Below are positions 1 through 9,771 of a stretch of 64,000 bases of DNA, piece by piece. The notes beneath the pieces are model-generated. The model had not been told where the DNA came from and searched no databases. It worked only from the letters and a program-made list of their open reading frames with translations. The stretch's first letter is position 1, and every line of letters starts with the position of its first letter. The DNA lies in the NCBI RefSeq assembly GCF_000238775.2, contig NZ_AFEJ02000001.1:372001-436000 (forward strand), read 5' to 3'. The translations under genes were made by a program, and so were the position numbers. This stretch comes from Acaryochloris sp. CCMEE 5410 (GTDB taxonomy: Bacteria; Cyanobacteriota; Cyanobacteriia; Thermosynechococcales; Thermosynechococcaceae).

Positions 1-3000
1 ACGAAGAAAACGTTGCGTATTTAGAGCAAGTTGTCATTAATGGTGAGGTTCTAACGGGAGAGCAGCTTGGTGGACATCACGGCATCAATGGTCTGTCCAT
101 ACCACCTGAGTTGATTAAGGCAGATGATTTATCGAAGCGGACGCAATACGTTGAGATTGATATTTCACCCAATAATCCGTTCGTAGAGCCGTTGTACGAC
201 AATCTCTATTCTTGGTGTCGAGATCGCGGCGTTGATCTACCAGATCATGCCATTAACTTTCCGATTATTCTGGGTCAGCAATCTTTAGGCGCGATCGCAA
301 TTTTCTTACCTAAGGAACGAGAGTTATCTGAGGAGACTATTAAGCTAGGATATGCTCTTGCCAATCAAGTGGCGTTGGCTATGCAGCTGACGCAGCTAGC
401 TGAAGAAACAAAACAAACCGCTTTATTGCAGGAACGGGAGACGGTCGCTAAAGCAAGAATTGCTGAGTTGGCAGAACGCGATCGCATCTTAGAAGCCACG
501 GCAGCAGCAGCTAATATCATGCTCACTGACGAGAACTTTGATAGTGCTATTAATACAGCATTAGCGATTGTGGGGCATGGGCTAGAAGTGGATCGAATCT
601 TGCTTGGGCAGCACATCGATGCGTCATCGACAGAAGAACCAATCTACATTCAGTTTTTAAATGAGTGGGTTTCTGCTGGGACGACCAGCCAAATAGAGCA
701 TCCTGAACTGGTAAAAGTTAGCGATGAAGGCATTGAGTTTATCTATGAATCACTCCGTCAAGGCCAGATCTTTGGAGGAATCATTGATGAGTTACCCGAA
801 CCGTTTCGTAGTGGTCAGATAGAGTTAGGAGTCAAATCTACCTACTCTATTCCAATTATGGTTGAGGGCGATTATTGGGGGGTAATCGCTTTTGATGATT
901 GTCATCAGCTCACGCGGCGCAGTGAAGCTGAACTAGAAGCATTGAAAACATTAGCAAACTGTATAGGTAGCGCTATTGCGCGTGATCGAACCCGCAAGGA
1001 ACGAGAGGCTGCTGCTCAGGCTTATGCGGCTGAGCTAGAGACACATAACCTAGAATTGGCAAACCGCGATCGCATCCTCGAAGCCACTGCAGCAGCAGCC
1101 AATGTTTTGCTAACAGATAAGGACTTTGAAGGTGAAATTAAGCAAGCACTCCAACTCATTGGGGAAGCCGTAGGAACAGATCGAGTCGGCATTGCCCAAC
1201 ATCTTGAGGATCTCACCGAAACCAGCCCTGGGCACTGGCTAGTGATTCATGAGTGGTCCATTCCTGAGATGACCCCTGTCGCCGACCTTTGCTATCCAGA
1301 CCCCATGCAAGGAACCTATGGTGGTGCTGAACAGCTCTACAAGATACATCAACGAGGTGAAAGTTTTAGCATCAAAACGGAACAGATGATGGAGCCGTTT
1401 CGTAGTTCTATGGCGTTTATGAACATCCAAACGTTACATGCGGTCCCTATTATTTTGCGCGAGCAGTATTGGGGCACCGTGGTGTTTGGAGATTGTCGCC
1501 AGCAGCGGCAGCGTAGCGTAGCTGAACTTACGGCCCTACAAACGGTAGCGGATTGTATCGGCAATGCCATTGATCGCGATCGCATCCGCAAAGCCCGTGA
1601 AGCTGCCGAGCGCACTGCCCTAATCGAACGGGAAAGGGCGGCCCGTGCAGTAGAGCTAGAAGCGGCAAACCAAGTCCTGACCACCCGAGATCGTTGGCTA
1701 GAGACCACCGCTACCGCTGCCAACCAGCTCCTAACCGCCGATATCTCGACCAGTGTTAACACGGCTCTGCAGACGATTGGCACCAATCTAGAGAGCGATC
1801 GCCTGGGCGTGATGCGTCATGTTGCTGATGCGACTGAGCTAGGTCATTTCCAGATCCTTTATGAATGGGACTCAGCGGGTACTGCGGCTCAAATCGACGA
1901 CCTAGAACTTCACCAAATGCCTGCCAGTGACTTTGCTGAGTGGACCTGGCATTTGATGACAGGCCAACCCGTCGGTGGCCCCGTAGAAGAACAGCCCGAA
2001 CCCTTTCGCAACACAATGCGGAGCCTTGGTACCCTCTCGACCTATGCCGTCCCCATCTTTATTGAGACGGAGTTCTGGGGGGTGATGTTTATGGATTACT
2101 GCCGTGAATTGCGGCAGCTTACCTCTGCGGAATTAGCCGTGTTTAAAACCGTTGCCACCTGTATCGGTAGTGCTATCTATCGAGAGCAAATGAGCTGCGA
2201 TCGCGAACAGGCTGAACGCGATACCCTTCTGCAGCACGAGCGGGAACAAGCGGCCCAAAAACGAGCTGCTGCCCTGGAGATCTACAATCGCCAACTTCAA
2301 CAGCGCGATACGTTACTCAATAGTGTTAATGCTGCCGCCCAGAGTTTGGTAGCTAATGAAGACCTGGCTACGGCATTACCCACAATGCTGAAAATTTTGG
2401 GTGAGGGAACGGGCCAGTGTCGGGCCTATATTTTGCGGAATTCACTAGATGAGCAAACAGGCCAACTGTTGTTTAACCTGATGCTGGAGTGGGATGCCCC
2501 TCAGATTCCCTCCAAAATGGAGGTAGGGGCTCATTTCCCGGTCCCCATTGATCGCTTTCCTGATCATTTAACCGCTCCCCTCAAAGCAGGACGGGCGACT
2601 CAATTTCTGGCCAGTGAATTGGACGGTATCAAGCCCGCAGATCGTCAACCAGGGCAAGTTCTCTCTCTTGTGGGCGTTCCCATTACAGTGGGCGGTGAAT
2701 GGTGGGGATTATTAGGATTAGATGATTGTGTGGAAGAGCGGGTCTGGAGCGATACCGAAATTGCGGTTTTAGAAACGGCTGCTTCTGCAGTGGGGGGTGC
2801 TGTGGAACGCGATCGCAGCCGTCAAGCTCGGGAAACAGCCGAAAAAGCGGTTCTGGCAGAGCGGGAAAAAGCTGCACGGGAGCGGGCGGCGGAGCTAGCC
2901 AAAACCAATGAAGCGATCGCAAGAAGTCTAACCAGCTTAGTGGCCAGTCCCGAGTTGGATCAATTTTTAGGTGCAATCATTGCCGAAATGGCTCGACAAC

Positions 3001-4700
3001 TCAATGCTTGTAAGGTGCATCTATTCCTCTACGACAAGCCTACCCATACCCTAACTCAGCGCGTTGCCGTACAAGACGGACATATTTATCTCGGTGCTGG
3101 GCCAAACGACCCCGAAATGCTCAGCCATCCTATTCCAGCCGATATAACCCCTGGGTGGGATGCCATCATCAATGGTGAACGTCCCCTCACCTATGACGAG
3201 ACCCTGCCCTACGACGAAGAAATTTGGTGGCCAGAAACGTTAGTGTGGCACAAAGCACAGGGTCATAAGGCGATTACCTGTATTCCCATGAAAGCAGGGG
3301 ATGTACCGATTGGTTACATTGGATTCTGCTTCTACGATCGCACCGTCCTCAGCGATGAACAGCTCGAATTTATGCAAGCGCTGGCGAACCAAGCGATTGT
3401 TGCCATTCAACTCACCCGCCTAGCCGATGAAGCCAAACAAGCCGCAATTTTGCAAGAGCAAGAAAAGGCTGCCCGAGAACGAGCGGCAGAGCTGGCGAAG
3501 ACCAATGAGGCCATTTCTCAAACTCTGGATGCCCTCACCACTGAGCCAGAACTAGATCGTTTCCTCGGTCAAATCTTGACCCAAATCATCGAGCAAATCG
3601 GCGCGGATGATACCCACCTCTTTTTGTATGATGCCGAAACCCATACCTTGCACTCCCAACTTGCCGTTCAAAACAACACGGTCTATTCAGGCAATGCCCC
3701 TGGCGATCCCGAAATTTTCCACACCGATATTCCAGTTGATATCACCGCATTTTGGCAAATCCTCCTTAATGCCCCTAAGCCAGTTACCCTGGATGAAAAC
3801 AATCCTGATGCAGCAGAATTCTTCTGGCCGACAACCGTAGAGTGGCACACCTCCCGAGGCCACCAGTCTGCCACCTGTGCTTGTATGAAAATCGGCAACC
3901 AACCCATTGGATTTATTGGGTTCGCCTTTTGCGATCAGACGGTTCTCAGCACAGAACAGCTCGAATTTGTCCAGGCTCTCACTAATCAAGCCACCCTCGC
4001 CATTCACCTCACCCGTCTGGCGGAGCAGGCCCGCACCAATGCCCTTACTGATGAGCGCAACCGACTGGCCCGCGAAATCCACGATACCCTGGCCCAGGCA
4101 TTCACGGGCATCTCCCTGCAGTTGGAAGCCGCTAAAAATATCATGAACCAACAGCCGGAAACTGCAAAAAGCTATCTCGACCAGGCCCGCGACCTCACCC
4201 GTCAGGGACTCTCTGAAGCCCGTCGTTCGGTTCACGCCCTGCGCTCCCAAGCACTGGAAAGCGAAACGCTTGTCAAAGCGCTCCAGAAAAATCTTACCCA
4301 GATGACTCTCAATACGTCCTTACAGACTGAATTCCAAATTCAGGGGACTCCCATTCTTCTAGAAGAAGGGCTGCAGCTCAATCTCCTCCGCATTGGTCAA
4401 GAAGCCATAACCAACGCCCTCCGCCATGCCCAGGCTCAAACCCTCACCGTTACCCTGACCTTTACGGACCAAGAGGTTAGCCTTTGTGTCACGGATGATG
4501 GCCTGGGCTTTGAACCCCAAGATGTGGCAGATATAGCAGGATTTGGACTAGTGGGGATTCGTGAGCGCACGGCCCGTTATCAAGGCCAAGTCAAAATCAC
4601 CAGCCATCCGAGTGAGGGAACCACAATAGAAGTGAAGTTGCCAGTGCAGCCCAAACCATCCTCCCCAGGTAGGGAAGAGGATGGCAGAACTGGACGTTGA
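1..4700 (+). CDS. Multi-GAF NarL-type sensor histidine kinase (5' end outside window)
   Basis: The reading frame is open to the left edge of the window, and the first visible residues already lie inside a GAF domain, so the true start is upstream; the TTG at 111 is only the first internal start-like codon. I count seven GAF domains joined by short helical linkers rich in Arg/Glu/Ala. GAF1 (partial), 6 and 7 are of one subtype and GAF2-5 of another, which suggests growth by internal duplication. The last ~200 residues hold a HisKA_3 dimerisation box (EIHDTLAQ, His 1324 counted from codon 111) and an HATPase_c domain (N box in QEAITNALRHA, G box in DDGLGFE). No membrane segment is visible, so it is probably a soluble kinase working with a NarL/LuxR-type regulator outside this window. 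None of its GAF domains shows the Cys-His pair expected of a bilin site. The ligands are unknown. Confidence 0.93.
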   Translation, partial: EENVAYLEQVVINGEVLTGEQLGGHHGINGLSIPPELIKADDLSKRTQYVEIDISPNNPFVEPLYDNLYSWCRDRGVDLPDHAINFPIILGQQSLGAIAIFLPKERELSEETIKLGYALANQVALAMQLTQLAEETKQTALLQERETVAKARIAELAERDRILEATAAAANIMLTDENFDSAINTALAIVGHGLEVDRILLGQHIDASSTEEPIYIQFLNEWVSAGTTSQIEHPELVKVSDEGIEFIYESLRQGQIFGGIIDELPEPFRSGQIELGVKSTYSIPIMVEGDYWGVIAFDDCHQLTRRSEAELEALKTLANCIGSAIARDRTRKEREAAAQAYAAELETHNLELANRDRILEATAAAANVLLTDKDFEGEIKQALQLIGEAVGTDRVGIAQHLEDLTETSPGHWLVIHEWSIPEMTPVADLCYPDPMQGTYGGAEQLYKIHQRGESFSIKTEQMMEPFRSSMAFMNIQTLHAVPIILREQYWGTVVFGDCRQQRQRSVAELTALQTVADCIGNAIDRDRIRKAREAAERTALIERERAARAVELEAANQVLTTRDRWLETTATAANQLLTADISTSVNTALQTIGTNLESDRLGVMRHVADATELGHFQILYEWDSAGTAAQIDDLELHQMPASDFAEWTWHLMTGQPVGGPVEEQPEPFRNTMRSLGTLSTYAVPIFIETEFWGVMFMDYCRELRQLTSAELAVFKTVATCIGSAIYREQMSCDREQAERDTLLQHEREQAAQKRAAALEIYNRQLQQRDTLLNSVNAAAQSLVANEDLATALPTMLKILGEGTGQCRAYILRNSLDEQTGQLLFNLMLEWDAPQIPSKMEVGAHFPVPIDRFPDHLTAPLKAGRATQFLASELDGIKPADRQPGQVLSLVGVPITVGGEWWGLLGLDDCVEERVWSDTEIAVLETAASAVGGAVERDRSRQARETAEKAVLAEREKAARERAAELAKTNEAIARSLTSLVASPELDQFLGAIIAEMARQLNACKVHLFLYDKPTHTLTQRVAVQDGHIYLGAGPNDPEMLSHPIPADITPGWDAIINGERPLTYDETLPYDEEIWWPETLVWHKAQGHKAITCIPMKAGDVPIGYIGFCFYDRTVLSDEQLEFMQALANQAIVAIQLTRLADEAKQAAILQEQEKAARERAAELAKTNEAISQTLDALTTEPELDRFLGQILTQIIEQIGADDTHLFLYDAETHTLHSQLAVQNNTVYSGNAPGDPEIFHTDIPVDITAFWQILLNAPKPVTLDENNPDAAEFFWPTTVEWHTSRGHQSATCACMKIGNQPIGFIGFAFCDQTVLSTEQLEFVQALTNQATLAIHLTRLAEQARTNALTDERNRLAREIHDTLAQAFTGISLQLEAAKNIMNQQPETAKSYLDQARDLTRQGLSEARRSVHALRSQALESETLVKALQKNLTQMTLNTSLQTEFQIQGTPILLEEGLQLNLLRIGQEAITNALRHAQAQTLTVTLTFTDQEVSLCVTDDGLGFEPQDVADIAGFGLVGIRERTARYQGQVKITSHPSEGTTIEVKLPVQPKPSSPGREEDGRTGR

Positions 4701-4717
4701 TTCTAGCTTTGCAAAAC

Positions 4718-5299
4718 TCACCCTTGCCATTGGCGAATAAACCACTCAATTACCATTTCTAGACTCTTTTCATCCAATTCATAGTGGTCTTCTGCTGTCG
4801 GCTTGGGGAAAAAATACCCAATGGAGTACAAGAACACCTTCAGATCTTGTTCAAAGTTCTCAACCTTAAAAACGTTTGCCTTAATCCCTTCTTTAAGTAG
4901 AAACGCAACATTATCTCTAACCACCTGACTTTCTTCTTCCTGCAGCTCTGGTTTAAGGCGCATCACCGCCCGAGCGAGTTCTGCCGCATGAGTTCCGCTT
5001 AAACGATGGTCTTGAACAGCACGGAAACGATTAACCAGATAACGTTTAAGCTTTTCAGGGGCTGGCAACGGTGACTGTAAAATCTGATTTGAATCAAGCA
5101 TATGTTGCTGAACATACGCCTCAGCTGCCGCAATCAAAATCTGATTCTTATTCTTGAAATATAGATAGAGTGTGCCAACCGCTATACCTGCATCCTTAGC
5201 AATTTCCTGCATGGTCGTTTTCTTGACCCCATATTGACTCAGCCGTTGCTTTGCCGCTTGCAAGATCGCGTCTCGTTTGGCCTCATCCAGTCGCTGCAT
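4718..5299 (-). CDS. TetR/AcrR-family transcriptional regulator
   Basis: This 193-residue protein begins with a TetR DNA-binding domain (residues ~8-55: helix-turn-helix TTMQEIAKDAGIAVGTLYLYF) followed by a helical ligand-binding domain. Length and layout are normal for the family. Its start codon lies inside the 3' end of the cytochrome P450 gene (17-base overlap), so the two are almost certainly cotranscribed and translationally coupled. The pairing suggests that it represses the P450 operon and responds to a P450 substrate or product. A palindrome upstream of the P450 gene (6710-6742) is the obvious candidate operator. The ligand cannot be inferred. Confidence 0.9.
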   Translation of the reverse strand: MQRLDEAKRDAILQAAKQRLSQYGVKKTTMQEIAKDAGIAVGTLYLYFKNKNQILIAAAEAYVQQHMLDSNQILQSPLPAPEKLKRYLVNRFRAVQDHRLSGTHAAELARAVMRLKPELQEEESQVVRDNVAFLLKEGIKANVFKVENFEQDLKVFLYSIGYFFPKPTAEDHYELDEKSLEMVIEWFIRQWQG

Positions 5300-6692
5300 A
5301 TCGATCAGTCTTTTGGTGGATCGTCACTTTAATGCCATATTTTGGACGCAGGGTGAATCTTGGATCAATTTCAATTGGCTGATTTGGCACTAACGAGATC
5401 CTAAACTTTTGAATGATCGCTGCCAAAATTGTCTTCGCCTCCATCAGGGCAAAATTCTTACCAATACAGACATGGGGGCCGGCCCCAAAGGGGAGATAGG
5501 CATACTTGTGGCGATGGACTTGGTCAGGTAGAAAGCGATCTGGATCAAACTGCTCAGCATCATCCCAATACTGGCGATGGCGAGACGTAAAGTAACTGTT
5601 GATATTAATAATGGCACCCTTGGGAATAGCATATCCTTGCAGCTCATCCCGCTCCAGTGCCATTCTCGGCGCTAGCCCTATTCCCGGTGGATAAAGCCGC
5701 AAAGACTCATCAAAGACACGTCCGGTATATTCGAGTTGCGGCAATGTCTCAAAACTGGGAGCCTCTGCACCCAATTCAGTGTTGATTTCATCCTCTATCC
5801 TGGTCAGGATATGAGGATGGGTGCCCAGAATATACCAAGTCCAGGCTAACGCTGTGGCCATCGTTTCATGGCCTGCATTGATCAGGGTAATGACTTCATC
5901 TTGCAATTGGCGATCGCTCATTCCTGTTTGAGTCTCTGCATCCTGGGCAGTCAGCAACATGGATAGCAAATCATAATGTTCGGTCCGATCATAGCGACGC
6001 GATTGAATAATATCTAAAACGATACGATTCAAGGTTTGTTTGGCTTGGCGAAATTTTAAATTTCGAGGTGTGGGCAGCCAAACCGGCACGGCAAGGGGGG
6101 AAGTCAGACGAAAGTAAACATACGCCAATGCCGTTCGGAAGGCTTTACCCAAAGCATCAGATTCTTGACTGATATCGACACTAAACAGGGCTAGACTAAC
6201 GATCTGGAGAGTCAGGCGGGTCATTTCAGCCGCGATATCAATGACTGCTCCCTCGGGCTTTTCTTCCCATTCCCGAATCAGGGACTGAACGCATTTGAGC
6301 ATCACAGTATGGATATAAACCAACTTTTTCTGCTGGAAAGCAGGCTGCATCAACCGTCGATGTTTCTGCCACAAGTCACCTTCGCTGGTAAATAACCCCT
6401 GCCCCTGAACTAATCCCATTGGCTTTAGGAAAAAATCAGGCTTGCCATATCGGTTTGGGTATGTGGATAAAATATGCTCTGCATGGTCGGGATGAATGGC
6501 TGAGTACAGCGTCAAACCCGGCATGATCGGCAATCGGACTAAATCCCCATACTCCTGATGGAGCGTGCCCAGGTATTCAATGGGCGTCTTTTGCAGGGAG
6601 GGAAGCTTAAAGAGCAAATACCCTGGTGGGCCAGGCGGGGCTGGTAGATAGCGTTTCGTTCCCTGTTGAGGGACTTCTTCTAGATCAGGCAT
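5283..6692 (-). CDS. Cytochrome P450
   Basis: The 469-residue protein is a haem-thiolate monooxygenase. Visible motifs in order: a Pro-rich hinge near the N terminus (PAPPGPPGY), the I-helix oxygen-binding motif AGHETMATA, the K-helix ExxR (ESLRLYPP), and the haem-binding loop FGAGPHVCIGKNFALMEAK with Cys409 as the axial ligand. There is no N-terminal membrane anchor and no fused reductase, so a ferredoxin or flavodoxin partner is expected. Cyanobacterial enzymes of this general type oxidise fatty acids, alkanes or terpenoids, but the substrate cannot be read from the sequence. It is the first gene of a two-gene operon with the overlapping TetR regulator gene downstream. Confidence 0.95.
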   Translation of the reverse strand: MPDLEEVPQQGTKRYLPAPPGPPGYLLFKLPSLQKTPIEYLGTLHQEYGDLVRLPIMPGLTLYSAIHPDHAEHILSTYPNRYGKPDFFLKPMGLVQGQGLFTSEGDLWQKHRRLMQPAFQQKKLVYIHTVMLKCVQSLIREWEEKPEGAVIDIAAEMTRLTLQIVSLALFSVDISQESDALGKAFRTALAYVYFRLTSPLAVPVWLPTPRNLKFRQAKQTLNRIVLDIIQSRRYDRTEHYDLLSMLLTAQDAETQTGMSDRQLQDEVITLINAGHETMATALAWTWYILGTHPHILTRIEDEINTELGAEAPSFETLPQLEYTGRVFDESLRLYPPGIGLAPRMALERDELQGYAIPKGAIININSYFTSRHRQYWDDAEQFDPDRFLPDQVHRHKYAYLPFGAGPHVCIGKNFALMEAKTILAAIIQKFRISLVPNQPIEIDPRFTLRPKYGIKVTIHQKTDRYAATG

Positions 6693-6709
6693 AATGTAAA
6701 CGTTAAGTG

Positions 6710-6742
6710 AATAATGAATATATTTATATAATATTCATTATT
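6710..6742. promoter_or_regulatory. Perfect 12-bp inverted repeat upstream of the P450 operon, candidate TetR operator
   Basis: The arms AATAATGAATAT (6710-6721) and ATATTCATTATT (6731-6742) are exact reverse complements separated by 9 A/T bases. The site ends 18 bases upstream of the P450 start codon, where a TetR dimer would block transcription. Assigning it to the operon's own TetR protein is inference from position and symmetry. The high A/T content makes some chance symmetry possible. Confidence 0.55.
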
Positions 6743-6978
6743 GCTCACACCCCAATTCAGTAACTGTGTTGAAAAACACAGAGCACCTAAAAAAGTGCCG
6801 ACAACCAGGATCTAGCAAAAAAATTCTCAAACTGTGATGCCCACAATACTGAGCCTCCGGTAACAGGTGGATCTTTATCCTGTATAAGGACTTTGGGAAA
6901 TAATTGGGAAATCTACACAAATGCGGGGCATCCTAACGCTAGGAGAGCTGTGTGTAACTCATGCACGATTACTAAAGA

Positions 6979-9747
6979 ATGGCCAATCGTGGCATACATT
7001 TGTCTCATCGCTCAGAGCCAATGCAATTAGATCCTCAATCTACAACGCTTCCAAGTCAGACTTCTGAAGTAGCTCTTCAAACCCAACTTCAGCAAGCGAT
7101 TTTATTATTGGAGGTTACCAAAGAGATTCGGCAGAGTCTGGAAACCCAAACTATTTTTGAAACCTCTGTTCAGCGGGTTTTGGAATTAATAAAGGCTGAT
7201 AGAGTCGCCATCTTCAAACTGGATCCAGCTGCCAACTATACAACGGGATGCTTTGTTGCTGAAAAAGTAGTATCGCCTTTTGCCTCTGCTTTAGCCGCTA
7301 ATGTACGCGACGATTGTTTTGGTCATAATTATGCCAATAAATATCAGCAAGGGCGGGTGTTTGCTGTTTCAGATATCTATGCCCAAAATCTGAGCGATTG
7401 TCACATTCGAATTTTGGAGCGGTTTCAGGTTCGGGCAAATCTCGTCGTCCCTTTACGCCAGGGAGAGAAATTATGGGGGTTGTTATGTATCCACCAATGC
7501 AGCGGCCCTAGAGTTTGGCAACCCTACGAAACCCAATTTATTCAGGAGGTGGCGGACCATCTGAGTGAAGCCTTAAGGCAAGCAGAACGTTTAGAAGAGA
7601 CTCAGCAGCGTTCGCAAGACTTACAGACTGCTCTGAAGTATGTTGATACCCAACGCAAGCGGGAAATTTTAATTGCTAACCATGACCGCAATGTTGCTCA
7701 GATTGTCAGCCAAATTCGTCAAAGCTTAGATATTAACGATATTTTTACAGCGACAACAGAAAAGGTACGAGCGTCTCTAGAATGCGATCGCGTTGTTGTC
7801 TATCATTTCTTACCGGACTGGTCCGGTGAATTTATTTTTGAGGCATCGGACAGCTCATTCCTTCCCCTGGTGACGGCTAATACCACGACTAACTGGGAGG
7901 ATACCTATCTACAAGAAACCCAGGGAGGACGCTATCGCCACCAAGCAACAACCGTAGTGGCCGATATTTATGAGCAAGGCTACACAGATTGTCATCTTGC
8001 CATGTTGGAACGGTTTCATATCCGCGCCTTTATGGTTGTACCTGTATTTGTGGGTGAGAAACTATGGGGCTTATTAGCTGCCTATCAACATTCTCAAATC
8101 CGACATTGGCAAGATTTAGAGTTGAAACTGCTTAGAAAAGTGGGAGCCCAATTAGGAGTAGCGCTGCAGCAAGCGAATTTACTCAAAGACTTACGTGAGG
8201 CCAAAAATGCTGCTGAGACCGCAAATCAGGCAAAAAGTGTTTTCCTTACCAATATGAGCCATGAGCTACGCACACCTTTAAATGCGATTCTTGGCTTTAG
8301 TCAGCTACTCAGCCGTGATCAGAATTTGACCCTAGAGCAAAAGCAGACCCTGAGAACGATTAATAGCAGTGGTGCCCATCTGCTCAACTTAATCAATGAC
8401 GTTTTAGAAATGTCCAAGATTGAGGCTGGAAAAGTTGATCTGAATCAGGGGCAGTTTGATCTGAGAGCGCTTCTAGAATCTCTGTTTGAGATGTTTAACC
8501 TTAAGGCTGAAGCCCGCCAATTGCGTCTTGACTTTGAGCTTCCACCTGATTTACCTCAATATATTGTGAGTGATGAAAGTCGGCTACGTCAGGTGCTCAT
8601 AAATGTTTTAGGTAACGCGATTAAGTTTACGGAAGTAGGATCAGTCACCTTAGCAGTATCCACCCTTCCCCTGCAATCTGTAAGTGAACAGATCAGTGAC
8701 AATAGTTCTGACAATGAAGTCATAACGCTTGAGCCAACCTTGGAAAACGACACGCTCTTGCAGATCACTGTTACAGATACGGGGGTAGGCATTGCTGACG
8801 ACGAATTACCCACTCTTTTTAATCTGTTTACACAAGCCTATGCGGGGCGGCAGTCCTTTGAGGGAACTGGTTTAGGGCTTGCCATCAGTCGCCAATTTGT
8901 ACAGCTGATGCAGGGAGATATTCATCTCTCTAGCAAAGAAGGCCAAGGGACAAAGGTCCAAATTCAAATTCCAGTTAAAATCGCGGTAACTCCACCAGCT
9001 CAAAGGTGTAATTCTCCCGGAACTGTGGTGAGACTCGCTCCTGATCAAGCGGAACAACGGATTCTGATTGCAGAGGACCACCCTGAAAATCGACAACTTA
9101 TGGTTAAGCTACTGCAAAGTGTCGGCTTTCAGGTTCGAGCAGCTGAAGATGGTCAGTCTGTGATTGATCTATGGCGAACTTGGCGTCCCCATCTAATCCT
9201 AATGGATTGGCAGATGCCAGTACTCAATGGCTATCAAACCACGCAACAGATTCGCTATCTGGAAGCACAGTGTTCCACTCCCCCTTCCACGACGCAATCC
9301 ACTGAGAAGAGGACAGTGATTATTGCATTGACCGCCAGCGTTTTTGAAAGTACCCAAAAGGAATCGCAAGAAGCGGGATGCGATAGTTTTATTTGCAAAC
9401 CCTTTAAGGAAGAAGAACTGTTCAATGTTCTGGCTACGTTCTTGGGGGTGGAATATATCTATGACCCAACCCAGGATGAAGCGTCTAATGAAAGTGAAGT
9501 CAAAACCTGGACTGACTTAGAAATCCAACAGCATTTATCGTTATGGCCAGCAGATCACTTACTTGATCTTAAGCAAGCGGCGATCACCTTAGAAGAAGAG
9601 GCAGTCTTTCATCTATTGATGGCCTTTCAAGCAAAGGAGCCAGCATTAATCAAAAAACTCATGGAATACTTCGATACCTTGCGATTTGATAAATTGGTTT
9701 ATTTTGCCCAAGAAGCGTTAGACCTTGGGCAAAATAAGCCCAAGTGA
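6979..9747 (+). CDS. Hybrid histidine kinase with two cyanobacteriochrome-like GAF domains
   Basis: 922 residues. GAF1 (~45-200) carries both a DXCF-type motif (Asp111-Asp112-Cys113-Phe114) and the canonical bilin-binding pair Cys141-His142. GAF2 (~235-400) carries Cys338-His339 but no DXCF. HisKA follows (SHELRTPLNAILGF, His428), then HATPase_c (Asn546 in the N box), a receiver domain (~690-835, phospho-acceptor Asp743 in ILMDWQMP) and a C-terminal helical tail of ~90 residues. In known cyanobacteriochromes DXCF plus Cys-His indicates a two-cysteine blue/green-type photosensor. A covalent chromophore here is inference, since related GAF domains with Cys-His are not all proven to bind bilin. 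No membrane segments. A single-domain response regulator gene follows after 24 bases. A second ATG at codon 15 is an alternative start. Confidence 0.93.
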   Translation: MANRGIHLSHRSEPMQLDPQSTTLPSQTSEVALQTQLQQAILLLEVTKEIRQSLETQTIFETSVQRVLELIKADRVAIFKLDPAANYTTGCFVAEKVVSPFASALAANVRDDCFGHNYANKYQQGRVFAVSDIYAQNLSDCHIRILERFQVRANLVVPLRQGEKLWGLLCIHQCSGPRVWQPYETQFIQEVADHLSEALRQAERLEETQQRSQDLQTALKYVDTQRKREILIANHDRNVAQIVSQIRQSLDINDIFTATTEKVRASLECDRVVVYHFLPDWSGEFIFEASDSSFLPLVTANTTTNWEDTYLQETQGGRYRHQATTVVADIYEQGYTDCHLAMLERFHIRAFMVVPVFVGEKLWGLLAAYQHSQIRHWQDLELKLLRKVGAQLGVALQQANLLKDLREAKNAAETANQAKSVFLTNMSHELRTPLNAILGFSQLLSRDQNLTLEQKQTLRTINSSGAHLLNLINDVLEMSKIEAGKVDLNQGQFDLRALLESLFEMFNLKAEARQLRLDFELPPDLPQYIVSDESRLRQVLINVLGNAIKFTEVGSVTLAVSTLPLQSVSEQISDNSSDNEVITLEPTLENDTLLQITVTDTGVGIADDELPTLFNLFTQAYAGRQSFEGTGLGLAISRQFVQLMQGDIHLSSKEGQGTKVQIQIPVKIAVTPPAQRCNSPGTVVRLAPDQAEQRILIAEDHPENRQLMVKLLQSVGFQVRAAEDGQSVIDLWRTWRPHLILMDWQMPVLNGYQTTQQIRYLEAQCSTPPSTTQSTEKRTVIIALTASVFESTQKESQEAGCDSFICKPFKEEELFNVLATFLGVEYIYDPTQDEASNESEVKTWTDLEIQQHLSLWPADHLLDLKQAAITLEEEAVFHLLMAFQAKEPALIKKLMEYFDTLRFDKLVYFAQEALDLGQNKPK

Positions 9748-9771
9748 AATTAATCATAGCTACTCATCGCA

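Noticed and set aside
365-2016. Several minus-strand open frames opposite the multi-GAF kinase gene
   Set aside because: They mirror the repeated Ala/Arg-rich linkers of the kinase, have no family resemblance or ribosome-binding sites, and overlap a well-supported gene.
6738-6920. Minus-strand 60-codon frame upstream of the P450 gene
   Set aside because: No ribosome-binding site, and it overlaps the candidate operator and promoter region.
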